Position numbers and translations under genes: made by a program. Source: Henckelia pumila (lineage: Eukaryota > Streptophyta > Magnoliopsida > Lamiales > Gesneriaceae). From it: 64,000 nt of DNA. The DNA is taken from contig NC_133120.1 in NCBI RefSeq assembly GCF_033568475.1, forward strand, positions 80,390,151-80,454,150, in the 5' to 3' direction. This document shows, one piece after another, positions 37,146-50,086 of the stretch (position 1 is the stretch's first letter; each line of letters begins with the position of its first letter). The notes below the pieces were generated by a model. It was not told where the DNA came from and ran no database searches. It worked only from the letters and a program-made list of their open reading frames with translations.

Positions 37146-37715
37146 CATGAGCGGATCTATTAAGGGGCAAGGGAGGGCAGATGCCCCTCCTTGAGTTTTG
37201 ATATCAAAGTACTAGTATGTCTTTAGATTTAATTTAAAATTAAAATTATGCACATAAAATTAAGTCAATGATCTAGAAGTCAAAGTTTACCACTCTTTTT
37301 GCCATTTAAGAATCATCTTCGTAATACAATATTCAGATATGAATATCTGAATGATAGTTCAATTACGTGTATTGAAAATAATATATTTCTTAGTTTGTTT
37401 GTGTCTCGATTATATAGGTCACATTTTTTTTTACTTTTTCTAAAACATATAAGCTTATATAATATATTTAATTAGTAATCTTGTTTCTACTCTTTTACTA
37501 ATATACTCCTATTAAATAAGTTTTGAAAAAAATGTAACCATTTTTGAATGAATCGAGTAGGATAAATTATGAATTTTGTGTGTAAATTTATTTTTCCAAT
37601 GATTTTTCTTAATTTGTGAATTTAAAAAAACAAATCTATATAATTGAAACATATGAACTATTTTTTATCTTTGGTTCTTTGCCCTCCTTGGACAAAATTT
37701 CTGGATCCGCTCCTG
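37146..37715. mobile_element. hAT-type non-autonomous element, 570 bases
   Basis: Starts CATGAGCGGATCTA and ends, on the other strand, CAGGAGCGGATCCAG, with 'aagggagggca' words paired just inside. The flanks TCTTCAGG (37138-37145) and CCTTCATG (37716-37723) agree at 6 of 8 bases, a worn 8-base duplication. CAG-GAGCGGATCC ends are common in plant hAT elements. No transposase is visible. Confidence 0.65.
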
Positions 37716-38424
37716 CCTTCATGTTAACCGCTAATGCAATATCATGCAAATTATGTTAGTCATCTAAGCCTATTAGACAAATCTTATGCGACAGACTCGT
37801 CTGCTAAAGTATTATTGGTAATAGATAATCAAATCCCTGACCATTAGTCCAATGTTTTCTTACTCTACCAACTCATAAACCCCTCAAGGCCATTGGTTCC
37901 AGTTTTTCTTATCTTGTAGATAACTTTGGAACATGCAGCCGCTTTTTTTTTTTAGATAACTCAGCTCTTAGAAACAACGCTAATGACATAAACCACACTA
38001 CATAAATCTTATGCGATAGACTCATCCAGAAAAACATCAGTAAAAGAAATCAAAGTCATAACTATTGACCAAGTGCTCTACTTCACCAACTTTAGCATCT
38101 TCGTAACTTCCAATTATTTGTTTCACGGTGTCTGTTCCCTGTATGGCTGTATTTATACATACCTTAAATTTCTATTAGATTTGTGAGCCCAAAGCTAAAG
38201 CCCACTTACTTCACCAATAAGATGGGCGAAGTAAGTGCGCTGGGCTTGGTCAAAAAAGCGTGCAGCATCTCCTCTAATTTGGCTCAAAGTCGCATTACCG
38301 GTAGGGGAGGAGTTCTGGAATGCGACTTCAACTGCGAGGAACCGAATCGTGTCCGTACTGTGTCAGTTACAAAACCAAAAGAAAACCGAATGGCCTGCCC
38401 TGCACATAATCCCCAAATATTCGC

Positions 38425-38434
38425 AAAACCCTAG
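38425..38434 (+). promoter_or_regulatory. Telo-box-like element upstream of the bZIP gene
   Basis: AAAACCCTAG lies 140 bases before the bZIP ATG. Further upstream, GCCCA/TGGGC words (about 38187-38250) resemble site II elements, which often pair with telo-boxes in promoters active in dividing cells. No TATA box is seen. Confidence 0.4.
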
Positions 38435-38573
38435 GTTGTCTGCAAAATTACACAATCATACAGATTTTATCCACTACAGTGCCACGCATTTTAAGCTGAC
38501 GAGGATTTTGGGATACATATTGGGATCAAGCTCAAATTTGTAATTTTTTTTTTCCAATTGTTCGATTATTGAA

Positions 38574-40915
38574 ATGGCGTCGTCGAAGCTTATGGCTTCT
38601 TCGGCTACTCGGAAATCTGATCTTAAGCGGAAGCTGTCCGCTTGCTCTTCTACTTCTGGTGCTATAGATTTTCTTAAAAGTGACAGCACCAGCAATGCTC
38701 ACGATAATTTAGTTACCTTGGATGGGTTTTTGAGAAATGCATATGGGGAAAGGAATACGAGCCCTGATCAAGACCATCGCCGTTCTGCTGGTGAGGCAGA
38801 GAGTTGTACTGGCACTTTATTGAATGCGGAGATCACTCTTTTGGATGCTGTTGGAGCTGTGTCTCGAAGTAGCGATGGAGAAGAGGAGCCGCGGAAGTTG
38901 GTGAGGAGAACAGCGGAGGAAGTTTGGAGAGAGATCGTGGATGGGAAAAAGAGTGGGCAGCAGCCGAAGGAGGAGATGATGACTTTAGAGGATTTTTTGG
39001 TGAAAGCTGCGGCAAAGGAGGAGGAGGAGGAGGCGGTGGCTGCGGTGGACGTTAAGGAGGAGAAGTTGAGCGGGGGGATTTATTCTTACAAGAGTTCTGG
39101 AGCTGTGGGAATAGGTATTGGGGTAGGATTGGATGTTGGGGGGTTGGGAAGCGGAAGAGGGAGACGGAGTCTGAGTTTGTTGGAGCCCTTGGATAAGGCG
39201 GCACAGCAAAGGCAAAGAAGGATGATTAAGAATAGGGAGAGTGCCGCCAGATCAAGAGAGCGGAAGCAGGTGGGATTTCCTTCTTTTCGATTGCTGCTCG
39301 TTTTTATTGATTTGGTTTTTGTGTTGTTTATGTTTTTGAATTATTTTGGGTGTTGGGTTTTGCATATGTTCAGGCTTATCAAGTTGAATTGGAGTCAATG
39401 GCAGTGAAGCTAGAGGAAGAAAATGAGCGGCTACTTATAGAAAAGGTAGCTCAACGAGCTTTTCTTGCTTACAATTCCAGCTTGTGGAGTATCATGATGG
39501 TTTTTTATGTCTGTAACTCTTCTGTTTTTATTTTATTTTTATTTTTATTTTCTTGGCATTTATGATTCCCTACTGTGTTTACTGACCTGCGTGGTTTGCT
39601 TAGTTTTTATTTGGTCGCTGAAAACTAAAGCTGCAAAATTTATTTGTCTGCACATCCCCATAGTTTAGGACCAATCTTTAATGTTAAGGATCTTGAGTAT
39701 CTGCCGGAATTTTCTTATTTAATTTTCTGTTTACAAAGTTACACTATGGGCAAGTTTAAAGGCATGACACACCATCAATCTCGAATTATGTTCTGAGGGA
39801 AACTATCAACCATGGTCCACATTAGGCTCTGGCTTGGTGGACTGGCCGATTGGTGCATCTTGTATTTTTTATTTAAAATTTAAAACATTCACCTTTATTT
39901 GGCATCAACTTACTGTGTAGAAGATCATCCTTGCCCTTTAAAGTACTCAGTTGACTTTTTTTTAAGAGCTATTAATTTTCCTTATCAAATGTCTTTCCTG
40001 ATATCCATATAATATGCTCCAAAGACTTGATTCGTAGTAAAACATTCGTGGGAGTATGACTATTCATTAACCAACCTATATTTTGAAGATAATAAAGTTT
40101 TTTTTTAGTTTTCTTTTATATTTAATGCTCTTTTAGGGAATCATGGTGGACCCTTTCACTATTTTTTAGTTAATTGTTACTTGGATTTAAGATAGGTTTG
40201 TTAGAAGAGGCTTGTTAAACAAACTATTTTCTGCATCTCCTTGATTTTTTGCATTGCTGAATCTTTTCATCTTGTTAGTGTTTGTCCTTTTTTTATCTCT
40301 CTGTGTTATTTAAAAGTAGTATGGCTCTGTCATTGTAGCACTATGCGTCTTGGGATGTTTAGTGTCAATGGCGTTTATTTTTTACTTCTTTGTGTAAAAT
40401 TTCTTGTAGATCTAGATTGTTTGCATTTACTCCTTCAACTGAGATAAATTTTGTTTCTATGAATTTCCCTGTACCAGGAGAAGCTGACAAAGAAGCGGCT
40501 CAAGCAGGTACCAATTTTCTTCTGTAAATATTTCCTAGGAATATAATTGCTTTCTTATAATTTCTTTTACCGAGGAGATCTTTTCTAGATGACAAACAGA
40601 TATACACTCTTTTGAATTTACATGTAATTTCAGAATGGGTGTTAGTATGTTTTAAATGTGATACTCTGTAATACGACATTAAATTGTTGCTCTTCTTTAG
40701 TGCCATCTCAGGAAAATCCAAGTTAAGGTGTAGTGTTTAAGCTTTTTTTGCATGTGGATATTTTGTTTTCTCACTTCGGCTTCACACGCAACAGTAACTC
40801 ATTTTTGAGTTTGTAATAATTGTCTTTCTTTCAGCTTATGGAGAATGTTATCCCTATAGTAGAGAAGCAGAAACCAGCGCGTGTTTTGCGGAGAGTTCGC
40901 TCTATGTTGTGGTAA
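38574..40915 (+). CDS. Group A bZIP transcription factor, GBF4-like
   Basis: Four exons: 38574-39269, 39374-39445, 40478-40507, 40835-40915, all phase 0, 292 residues. Two short acidic-hydrophobic motifs (VTLDGFLRNAYG, and MMTLEDFLVKAA with a preceding EEVWREIV) match the conserved phosphorylation and activation blocks of the ABI5/AREB/GBF4 group. The basic region QRRMIKNRESAARSRERKQ ends the first exon; the zipper (VELESMAVKLEEENERLLIEK) follows across the introns, and the tail VIPIVEKQKPARVLRRVRS is typical of GBF4. Such factors bind G-box/ABRE sites and act in ABA responses; GBF4 itself dimerises with other bZIPs. The segment between motif and basic region is Gly-rich. The 1 kb third intron is the largest. 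Splicing after KQ is the known group position. Confidence 0.94.
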
Positions 40916-41830
40916 TGATCCATTTCCACTACTAGACATATAATGGAACTTGAATGCTGCCTTCGTCACTATCAGATTAGCAATTTTTAGTACCATTCTA
41001 TAGTTCTGGATATTGTTGAACTGTAAGAACAGCAGTATTAGTTCTTGCTGTAAAGTGAAATAGCTATAGGATTATATATATGATTTGTGCATGAAAAATA
41101 AGTAGAGACGAAGAACTCTCTTAAATGTATCTATATACATACATGATACGACGTGAATTCCTCGATCACTGTGCTAGTATGTTGGAAGGGAAGGATATCA
41201 GAGACTGACCTGATGTATTATTCTTGTACTGTTTTATAAAATATTTTTTTGTGCATCTGTATTCACTAATAATTATGATTAGCATATCATATTTTGCTTC
41301 GAAATGAAACCTCGCAATTTCTAAAGTGGTAAAGGCTACACAAACATCTGCCCTCCAGCAATATGCGATCAATCTAAAAAAATTAGGATATTTCACTGGG
41401 AAAATACGGTGATCATTCTTATTTATTCATGAACATGGCTTTATATAAAAACAACAGTGGCACTAATGCGACATCAAGAGTTGTAGGTATTCTAATTCTA
41501 TTTACCAAAAAAAAAAAAAAAGCAAGCAAAGAAAGAAAGAAAGAGAGAAAAGTCGAGCATTGATAAATGAAAACTTGCTCCATAATTTCACGATGCATTT
41601 TAAAAACAAAAAGAAAAGATGAAGAGCATAGAGCCATCATGACATGGGAAAGTTTGTCCTTCTACTACTTTCTTTACATAATGATTTCTCGTTATAGATG
41701 AATAACACATCTAATTCTAGGTAAGTTAGCTCGCGGCGACGATGTTTCTGTATTCCTAGGAAACGGAGAATCGTAGAAACTCTACAAATTCAACAAACCG
41801 CAGGGATGGTTACACTGACTTGCATATCAG
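40916..41830. other. Convergent spacer between bZIP and ROH1-like genes
   Basis: Contains the two 3' flanks, with an A-rich tract at 41508-41550. No gene or repeat of note. Confidence 0.45.
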
Positions 41831-42985
41831 TTAACGGGAATTTGCTCGCCCAATCGAGTTCAGACCCTCGGCCCTGCCACGCACAATCCTATGGAACACT
41901 TCTCTAACCTGGCGTTCCAACGGATCCAATCCCTCCTTTATGGCTTCATACACAACTCCTAAATCTTGAACTCTTTGCCTCACTTCATTTTCCTTTTCCT
42001 CACTCAACGGGAACGTGATGGAATCAGTAAGCTCATTCATGTTTCTTTCACATTTCTCAATCTCATGAATCTCCTTCAACAATCCACAAGCATTTCTCCG
42101 GTCCCGTTTCTTTGACTGCTCCAAGATTCTCTCGTGGAGGGAGAGAATCGGGATGGCCCGAAAATACTGCCTCACTACGGTATGGAGGCCACGATCCTGA
42201 CAGGGGATCGCGGCCACAAGAGCCCACATCACAAACAAAAGAACATAGTTCATTGTATAAACAGCTACATTTAGTCCATTTGTGGATATCACCTCGTTCG
42301 CCCTTGGAGCCACCAAATTGCTGCCAATGGCTTGCAGTTGCTTAGCAGCAGACCACGTCCTTGACACGCTCCACGACAACGACCTGAAATGGCCAACCGA
42401 CCTCTGTTCCCTCTGCATGTAACTGTGACCAAAAGACCTATTTCTATGAGCAAGAGCCGAGTTAGACTCTTTCTCGTCCAGCATTCCAATGGCCAAATCA
42501 ACTAAAGCCTTCTTTGCACGTCTAAATTGGCCTTCACCAATACTCCTCTGCTTATCTAATGCACATAGAATAATCTCCAGCTGTTTCTGCCATTGCCTGA
42601 TCTGCTCGATCCCATCCCGGATTGCGTTACAAACATCCAAAGCCTTGACGCTTCTGTCGAAGAAATCCGAAATGAGTTTATCCATAGGGGGCGTGCTTAA
42701 TTGGCCCTTGTTGTTGAAAACAATGATCCTGAATTCCTCTTGGCAACATATGAATGAATCTAAAAGCTTCAGAATCCATGGAATCGAGAGAAGATCGTTC
42801 GAGTCCGCATCTGATAAATCTTGAAACCGTTCGGATACTTTTCTTTGAAAGGCCTCCAATTCAGTTTCTTGAACAGTGGCCTCGTGTGTAGACTCCACGG
42901 AATGGACCTGATCACGGCGCCTGTTCAAAATGGAGAAGCCAAAGCTTGAAGATGACGATGATTCGTGAAGATCCGCACCCACCAT
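41831..42985 (-). CDS. ROH1-like: ROH1/BYPASS1-like protein (DUF793)
   Basis: Single exon, 384 residues. Family hallmarks include the N-terminal F[10 protein letters not shown] after a Ser run, the [20 protein letters not shown] segment, the block [22 protein letters not shown] (residues 200-221), one hydrophobic segment at about 239-261, and a helical C-terminus. Arabidopsis ROH1 binds the exocyst subunit EXO70A1 and affects seed mucilage; the related BYPASS1 limits a root-derived signal. The likely role is thus in exocytosis at the membrane. All regions are present and uninterrupted, and length is normal for the ROH1 branch. An alternative is one of the other DUF793 paralogues, which cannot be told apart by eye. 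Confidence 0.92.
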   Translation of the reverse strand: MVGADLHESSSSSSFGFSILNRRRDQVHSVESTHEATVQETELEAFQRKVSERFQDLSDADSNDLLSIPWILKLLDSFICCQEEFRIIVFNNKGQLSTPPMDKLISDFFDRSVKALDVCNAIRDGIEQIRQWQKQLEIILCALDKQRSIGEGQFRRAKKALVDLAIGMLDEKESNSALAHRNRSFGHSYMQREQRSVGHFRSLSWSVSRTWSAAKQLQAIGSNLVAPRANEVISTNGLNVAVYTMNYVLLFVMWALVAAIPCQDRGLHTVVRQYFRAIPILSLHERILEQSKKRDRRNACGLLKEIHEIEKCERNMNELTDSITFPLSEEKENEVRQRVQDLGVVYEAIKEGLDPLERQVREVFHRIVRGRAEGLNSIGRANSR

Positions 42986-44235
42986 CTTTCGGATTCAAAC
43001 GGAACAGAATTTGAAAGATCAACAAACCTCAAACAATCACATAATTTTATTTCTGTCTTTTGTCGAAAATAGACTCCGATTACAACATAGGGAAACCTTG
43101 CCAACAAGTACAAAAACCTTAACTGAATAAAAAGGACAAAAGCAACCAGAATTCAAGAAACCTAATCTTCTTCTTCCAGCAAACACAAATTTAAAACAAT
43201 CCCAGAAGAAAACCCAAGATTCAAATCACCCCGAACAAAACACAAATTCACAAGAAACGCAGGAAAGCAATCGGGAAAACAAAAAGACAGTTTAATTTCA
43301 AGAACCCGTCTCTTAACAACAGAAACCACCCCGATTTACACCGAGAAATGCCCCAAAGACTGAAACTTGATGTATGAAAACAAAATCCACTCAATTTTCA
43401 ATGATCAGAATGGGAGAAAAATGAACCCCATGAATCAAAAAAACGCTCTCGCTGGTGTGGCGTCTGAGAATGATGGGAATGAGAAGCATTTATTGGAGCA
43501 ATTAGGACCGCGTATTAAGGTTTGTTGGACGAGAATAGTACAGAATTTCTGTTCAGAAAAGTCTAATAATATTCATGCCCCATCTTTTAACGTAACGAAG
43601 GTTGTCGTAATTAATCATCAGTTATGAAAAGTAGGATTTTAAAAGGGAAATCCAAAGACAAAAATGGAGGGCTTTTATTTACTCGCCACAGCCACGGACT
43701 GGACACGCATTACTTTATTGCTACCCACTGCCCCTCTTCTCTCTGCAATTTATGGCTCTCTCTGTCTCTGCATGAAAAACAATGAAATGTGTTTTTCTTT
43801 TTTTATTATGTTTTTAAAATTAAAGACAACTGTATAATCAAAATATTTTACTTTTTAATTGCAAAATTTTTTTTAGAGAATAGTTGTTCAAATGGTTATT
43901 TATTTTTAAAACAAAAAATATTTTACAAAAGTTTTTTAAAATTTTTTTCTCTGAAAATGCTTTATAAATACGGTTCCAAACGACGCCTAAATTTTACAAA
44001 GAAGTTTTCCATTCTACCTTTGTTTAATAAAAATTTTTGTAACTAAATAAACAAATCAGTAATTAAAAAAAAAATTAAATAGAGGTGATTGGTAAAAGAG
44101 TAGGAAAAATAATACTAAATATAAAATTTTGACTACATATTTGGGAGAAACTAAAAAAAAAAATTCAATTCAAATATATGAGATGCAGGGAGTTTTCTTT
44201 CTTTTCTTTTCTTTTTGTTTTTGTTTTTTGTTTTT

Positions 44236-44276
<41 letters not shown>

Positions 44277-45000
44277 CGCAGTAAGAATGGGCAAAAAAAA
44301 AAAAAAAAGGATAGAAGTGATGATTTAATTGAAATGTAAAAAATGGAGAAAAAATATTAAAATTTATTTTCTGAATGAGAGTATGAGACCAACTCCTTCT
44401 ATCTTGCAACGTGATGTTGTATCTGACTAGAAAATTTGAGTCTTAAATAGGGTATATCAGATATTAATTATGTTGTATAAAAGAAATACTCGTCATTATA
44501 TTAATTGTGGTATATATAAATATTAAATAATACAATATAAATAATAAAATACAATATAACATAAAAAATTCTCTTTGTAAAATAATACACACGAGATATA
44601 TAAATTCCACACCTCGATCAACATACTTTTTACACGAAGAGTCAGTTTCTCGAACTGATAAACATCGGACCATTTAATGGGACCTCAGACATTTACGCAA
44701 CTATCTTAGATATGCATTTAAAATTTACAACTGTAACGTAAATATAAGAATTGTTATCAATAATTTTTTAGTACATGATTGATTTGATGAGACATAGGTT
44801 GCGGCCGTTTGTCCCAAAAAAAAAAAACATACAAAGTCATTGTATAGCGTCAAACCATATTTATAGTTTGAAAATGTCTACTTGTAATGTCAAAAAAGTA
44901 GGTGGTCTGCCAATAATTTTAAGACCGCTATGCGACATATGCATTATAGTTTAATAATTTGACTTTTAAAAATTGAATATTAACTTGTCACATAATCAAT
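42986..45000. other. Gene-free region upstream of the ROH1-like gene
   Basis: The first 700 bases, less AT-rich than the rest, likely hold the promoter and leader of the ROH1-like gene. Beyond 43750 it is AT-rich with a pure T tract. No gene is supported. Confidence 0.45.
44225..44276. repeat. Poly-T tract
   Basis: About 37 uninterrupted T (44240-44276) preceded by T-rich (TTTTTG)n sequence; on the minus strand it gives a false poly-Lys frame. Confidence 0.9.
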
Positions 45001-45039
45001 AACAAATTGTAAATAAATCAACAAATTTTAAAATATAAA

Positions 45040-46480
45040 TATATATATCTGACCAACCTGGGTAAAAGAATAGCACGGCAGTCATATTCTTCCCCCATTG
45101 TTTGATTTCTTGCATTTTGACTTTGACAAATTCAAGATTGACCGACCAGTTTTTACAGGACTCATTAATGAACCATCCATTTGGAGACGAGAGGGGAAAC
45201 CCGATCAGTTTTGCTTCGGTTGGATACATTACAAAAATGGTTGGCCGATGTAAAACGTGCCTTGTGGTATGTCAAACCCTTCCTTTAGCACATCCCTTCA
45301 CGTCACAAAATCGCAGTTCAGTTTCGACATGCTATCGCCCCTCTGATCTTGAGGATCACGACGGCGGGTTATGGCATCATCGATACATTCACATAAAGCT
45401 AGTCCCAAATCATCAATAGCTAGCACCAAAATGAAAATAATAAATGTTACAAACAATAACAACTGCAACACGAAGAACAATACAGATATCAGAGGACAAA
45501 CAGAAGAAGAAGAAGATGATGAAGAACATACTCAACAAAAGCCCTCAGTTCATATATTTGTGATAAAACAAGTCACCGGCAGTTTAAGGCTACCAACATT
45601 TGCCAAAGCACCTTCAGCACCACCATGAATAGATAATATATAGATAGATAGATAGATAGATAGATAAATAAATAAATAAATAGACAGATATATAGATAGA
45701 TAGATAAAAGGCGATTGGATATTGCCAGAGCAATTCTTAGAATAGACCATTTCCAGACGATTTCTTACCGCCTGAAAACAGTCGAAAGGGATAATTGCAT
45801 TTCGGTCCCCTAATCCATGGGATACAAAGGGCAATAACAAATGGCAGCCAATTAAACTGCTCAATTCACAAACTTTCTTTTACATCCTTGGGCTGTCATT
45901 GCACAGGGTTTTTCCTACTATGTATAGAAAAATGCGATCAAGCAAAAGCATGTCCAGAAATTGAGTGTCACTAGAGTAACATGTCCAACGACAAAAAATT
46001 CCAACAAAAAGATAGTGTTTGAAAATCCTTTAAAAAGTGATTATGATAGTTGTAAGCTTAAATTAACTAAACATTATACATAAAGATTTAGTCTTTAAGC
46101 TTAAATCAACTAATCATTATAGGTAAACTATGTCCCAAAAACAATCAAGATCACGCACGAACATAGAAATGTAAAACCAGATTTCACAGCTTCTGAAAAA
46201 TCAAAATCAGCGTAAAATACCGAGGGAGATTTCATCGCAGCCATTTTTCCACACCACTGCAACAAGCAACAAACGAGCATCTGCAAGTTTCTGATTTATG
46301 TGTACATTTTGTGCGATACAGTGGAAATAGAGCAAAAGAGAGTTGACGGTGGAGCGGAGGAGTCAGCAAATCCCTTCAGTGCATGAAGGAAATGTGACGA
46401 ATCCAACCCATCTAGCCACCTCAATTTGTTAAAACTTTGCATAATCGAGCAATTTCTGAGATAAACGATCAAGCGCGTGC
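45040..46480 (-). other. Unresolved minus-strand locus, possible short or decayed gene
   Basis: I cannot assemble a gene here but several pieces look exon-like on the minus strand: 46250-46217 (an acceptor after TTGTTGCAG, then ATG and MAAMKSPS before a GTATTT donor), about 45430-45300 (residues DDLGLALCECIDDAITRRR) and about 45225-45050 (residues GFPLSSPNGWFINESC, then a donor GTTGGTCA). A site II-rich stretch lies just upstream near 46600 and could be its promoter. The parts do not join into one long frame by any splice chain I tried, and none matches a family I know. It may be a non-coding transcript, a decayed gene or chance. Confidence 0.25.
45636..45708. repeat. (TAGA)n / (AATA)n compound microsatellite
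   Basis: TAGATAGA units, then AAATAAATA, then TAGATA units again. Confidence 0.9.
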
Positions 46481-46592
46481 AAATTACGGCTAGGGTTGCA
46501 TCGGCCGAGCTGATGGAAATATATTGTATTCATTGGATTTGGGAATTCCCGACAAACGGAGTTTAACTTGAATTTATATATTATTAGAATTT

Positions 46593-46660
46593 TAATGGGC
46601 TGAAGCAAAGAAATGGGCCCATGGGCCATATAGAGGCCCGTTTACTTCAGCCACTACCCA
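46593..46660. promoter_or_regulatory. Cluster of site II-like GGGCC elements
   Basis: ATGGGCTG, TGGGCCCATGGGCC and AGGCCCG lie within 60 bases, and a telo-box-like CAACCCTAG sits about 130 bases away on the minus strand (near 46495). This pairing is common in promoters of plant housekeeping genes. It would fit a minus-strand transcript reading into the unresolved locus. Confidence 0.4.
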
Positions 46661-48520
46661 AATTCTCTCTCAGTTTAAGACTAATAGACTACTTTTGTTT
46701 TTTTCTAAAAAAAAAATTTAAAAATATTTAGTTTTAATCATAGTTAATAATTCGAAGAGTTTTAAAAGTCAAGAATTATTTAAAAAAAATAAAAAAACTC
46801 TTGTGAAACGGTTTTACGGATAAATTTTATTAAACGAATCCCCTAATTGGGTCACTCGTTAGAATGTATTATTTTTTATATCAAAAGTATAAATTTTTAC
46901 TATAAATATGAATATGTTTGACCCATTTTTTACAAAAGACCAACTCAAAAAAAGTCTATAGTTACCGTGTATTTTTCTAGTATTTATTTGTACAAATATC
47001 ATTTGCAAATGTCGTGGGTTTAATTATATATAGTTTATTTTTTGACGGGGTTTAATTATATATAGTTAAAATACTATCTAGATATGAAAATTTTTGTTAT
47101 TTTAAAATTAACGGTATTTCTTCCTTTTTTTTAGCAGTTACGTGATTGTCTAAAAATTTAAAAATATAGATAAATATAATATTATTAAATTTTCTTCCTA
47201 TGTTTTTATCAAAAAAATTTAAAAATATAGATAAATATAATATTATTAAATTTAAAATTATAGATAAAGATATAAGTGAAATATTTAAAAACGATATTAT
47301 TTTAGGAAAAAAAAAATGCATCCATAAATTTGCTCTTACCATCTTTATAGATGGATACTCATGGATCTGGATCCTCTGCTGAGAGAGAAACATCACAGAA
47401 TAATATAGATTTCTGTAATTCATATCACAAGACTAAATAATTAATTATTTAATTAATTACACACATAAAATATTGAAATCATGTATATTTTAATGCACAG
47501 TATCATATGTTGTTTCTCTCTCCACAGCAGATGATCTTTTTCCGATACTCATACACCCTTTTTTTGTTTGATTTTAAAAGGGTTGACTCCAAAGGAGATC
47601 CCATCCCACATGAGTCAGAAGCACATTGGCTAATGCGGGGTTAAATCGAGGGATGTGCACGAGGTGCATGGACCTGAGGGAGGGAGCAACATGATCAATC
47701 CCCAGAGCATACCCCACAATATTTCAGCAGAGAATATGCTCCACACGATAATCGAACTCGCAACGCTAGAAAATTTTTTTTCACGTCACCTCGGCTCTTA
47801 CAAACTTGTCTATGCCTCTGCGGGGCCCTTTTTTTTGTTTGATTACTTTTCCTTTTTATTGTTCAAAGAACGGTTGTTTTGTCAAGTGTATACAAACTTT
47901 ATATATGAGAAATGATATTTAGTAGTTATCTAACGAGAGACTATGCAATAATAAGATCTTGCTTCGGACGAGTCACATATTGAACATTTCGCTTGGTTTC
48001 TAGTCTTATAAAGACGATTATTGCTTTATGGAATTTTTTGATATCATGGTTTATAATTATAGTAATTCTTTTAATCAAGACCTCACCAAATTAGAAGCTA
48101 GTTACTATAACCGTCCCAACTTTAATTAATCAACTAGTATTCTGTTGTACGCGTTATGTGCTCGTATAGTCCGTTTTTTTAATGAAAATAAAAAATAAAA
48201 AAAATTGTAAAATTTAAAAATAAAAAAAATAGTGTTTTCATAAACAACTATTCACAAAACACAATAGATATATCAATTTTATAAAGTGAGTGATATTTTT
48301 GTAAATAAAAAAACATCAAAGTTCACAAAGTGAGTGTCATTTTGATAAATAACAAAACATCTAATGGATAAAAAAGAGAAATCCATATAAAATGACTAAT
48401 TTGCTTAATAATATTTTATTAAAAATTAAGTTCAGATATAACGGTAATTTCAAATCAAACTTCATCAATTAATTAGAAGATAGTTAATTATATGGTATCT
48501 ACTATAATAAGATAATAATA

Positions 48521-48569
<49 letters not shown>
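48521..48569. repeat. (AT)n followed by (AC)n microsatellite
   Basis: About 24 AT units and then a short ACACAC run. Confidence 0.9.
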
Positions 48570-48579
<10 letters not shown>

Positions 48580-48639
48580 CACACATACTAATATTCGCGT
48601 CCCTTTCCATGCGATGCATGCTTATAAGGTCAAAAAAGT

Positions 48640-49440
48640 CCACTAGCTTAATTACGATAAATTAATTAAATTATTTGATTTATTGCATGTTATTTAAAAT
48701 ATTTAATTGTTATGTTTAATTATGTGATTTATGTTAATGCCTGAGAAATTTATGTGTTGTGATAATATTTTCAAAGTTTTCAGGTTTGATATTTAATTCT
48801 GGACCAAAGGGACGAGACTAGCCTTCGAAACGAGTTAAGAAAAATATTTTATGCTTAAAATACAAATTTGATGCAGTGTATTTTGTGGTAAGGAGAATTA
48901 ATTTTTTTTTTTTTAAAAAGTTTATTTGCAACTAATGGGCCAACTCTCAAGCCCATTAGTCATAATTTTTTTAGGCGTCAAAATAATTTCACCATTCATT
49001 TTTTTCAAAATTTCTAGACGTCGTTCTCCTTTCCCCTCTTTTTCTAATACATGCTTCAAAGGCTGCATCAAGGCTAAGGCAAAATTTTTTCAAGTTTATC
49101 GAGGCTAGAACGTTCTGCAGTCCAGGTTAAATCCAAACAATCAAATCCAGGCAAGTTTTTACGGTTTTGAAACTCATTCAAAAATATATATATTTTTAAG
49201 GTAAAACCCTAGATGTTTGATTGATGATCTATGCATGTTTTCTTGAAAAATTTATGAATATGTTGCTTGATGGTGATACGTGAAGCATTCCTGATGTATC
49301 CGGTTCAAGTTTATTGAGTTTTGAACGACTTGAACACAAGAAATCAGATTTTTGGGAAAAAGGTTTGAAAGAAAGATGCATGTATGTTACGTTTTGCATG
49401 AGAAGTATATGTAATGTTTTTTCTTATTTAAATTTTAAAG
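48640..49440. mobile_element. Possible fragment of an LTR retrotransposon end
   Basis: The general wording of this stretch resembles terminal-repeat or leader sequence of plant LTR elements as I remember them. I see no second terminal repeat, no primer-binding site I trust and no coding domain, so the family is unknown. If real, it is an old, broken piece. Confidence 0.25.
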
Positions 49441-49913
49441 TTTTAGAAAAATACTTTTTATGAATTATGCTTGCTGACGTTACAATTATACCGTTAAAAT
49501 AATTATATAAATATGATAATTTGTGTTATTTTCAAATTAGTTATTTTTCATATTTTTTTATTAGCAGTGATATAGTAATTTAAAATTTTTTAAAAAATAG
49601 ATAAATATAGAGTTGAATTTTAAAAAATATACATATAATATAAATAAATATACGATTGAAATATTAAAAAACGAAAGACTTATTTCAGAAAATTATAAAA
49701 CAAAAGGTTTCATCGTTAAAATTATATATATGATATAAATTAAAATTCTAAATAAGACTTTACCTAATACTTGTTTACTTTATGTATATTTTTAAAATTT
49801 TATAATATATTATCAAATCACTCATAGCAAAAAAAAAAAAAAGAAAGAAAAGAAAAGAAAGGGAACATATGAAAAAATCTCTAAATATAACTCAAATATC
49901 CATAAATAATTAC

Positions 49914-50086
49914 GGGTTATTTTATGCTACACCGGGAGTGTTTCTTCCCCTATTTCAATACCATTAGATCATGTGAGATCCATATATTTTTATTGAAATT
50001 GACATATGTCTTGATGATCTAATGGTTGATATTTGACCACATCATGAGGGAGAAGTACTCCAGGTGTAGCATAGAATAATCCAGAT
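49914..50086. mobile_element. Palindromic MITE (family A, second copy)
   Basis: Left end GGGTTATTTTATGCTACACC and, on the other strand of the right end, GGATTATTCTATGCTACACC; the next 15 bases also pair. A second inverted pair, CCATTAGATCAT, lies inside, so almost all of the element can fold back. Flanks ATAATTAC and ATAACTAC are similar, compatible with a worn 8-9 base duplication. The shared TATGCTACA and CGGG words link it to the element at 15034. Confidence 0.65.

Larger units (their letters stand above)
34771..38420. other. Gene-free region between UPF0496 and bZIP genes
   Basis: AT-rich, with an AT tract near 35301-35319, a GGTATA-rich repeat fragment and a hAT element. Apart from those I see no gene, RNA or repeat. 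Confidence 0.5.

Noticed and set aside
47655-47915. 86-codon plus-strand frame, and a tRNA-like box B word on the minus strand near 47750
   Set aside because: The frame ends in low-complexity Phe-rich sequence; no box A at proper spacing and no tRNA fold.
48640-49440. Complete LTR retrotransposon
   Set aside because: Only one possible end-like stretch is visible; no partner repeat and no coding domain, so it is listed only as a low-confidence fragment.
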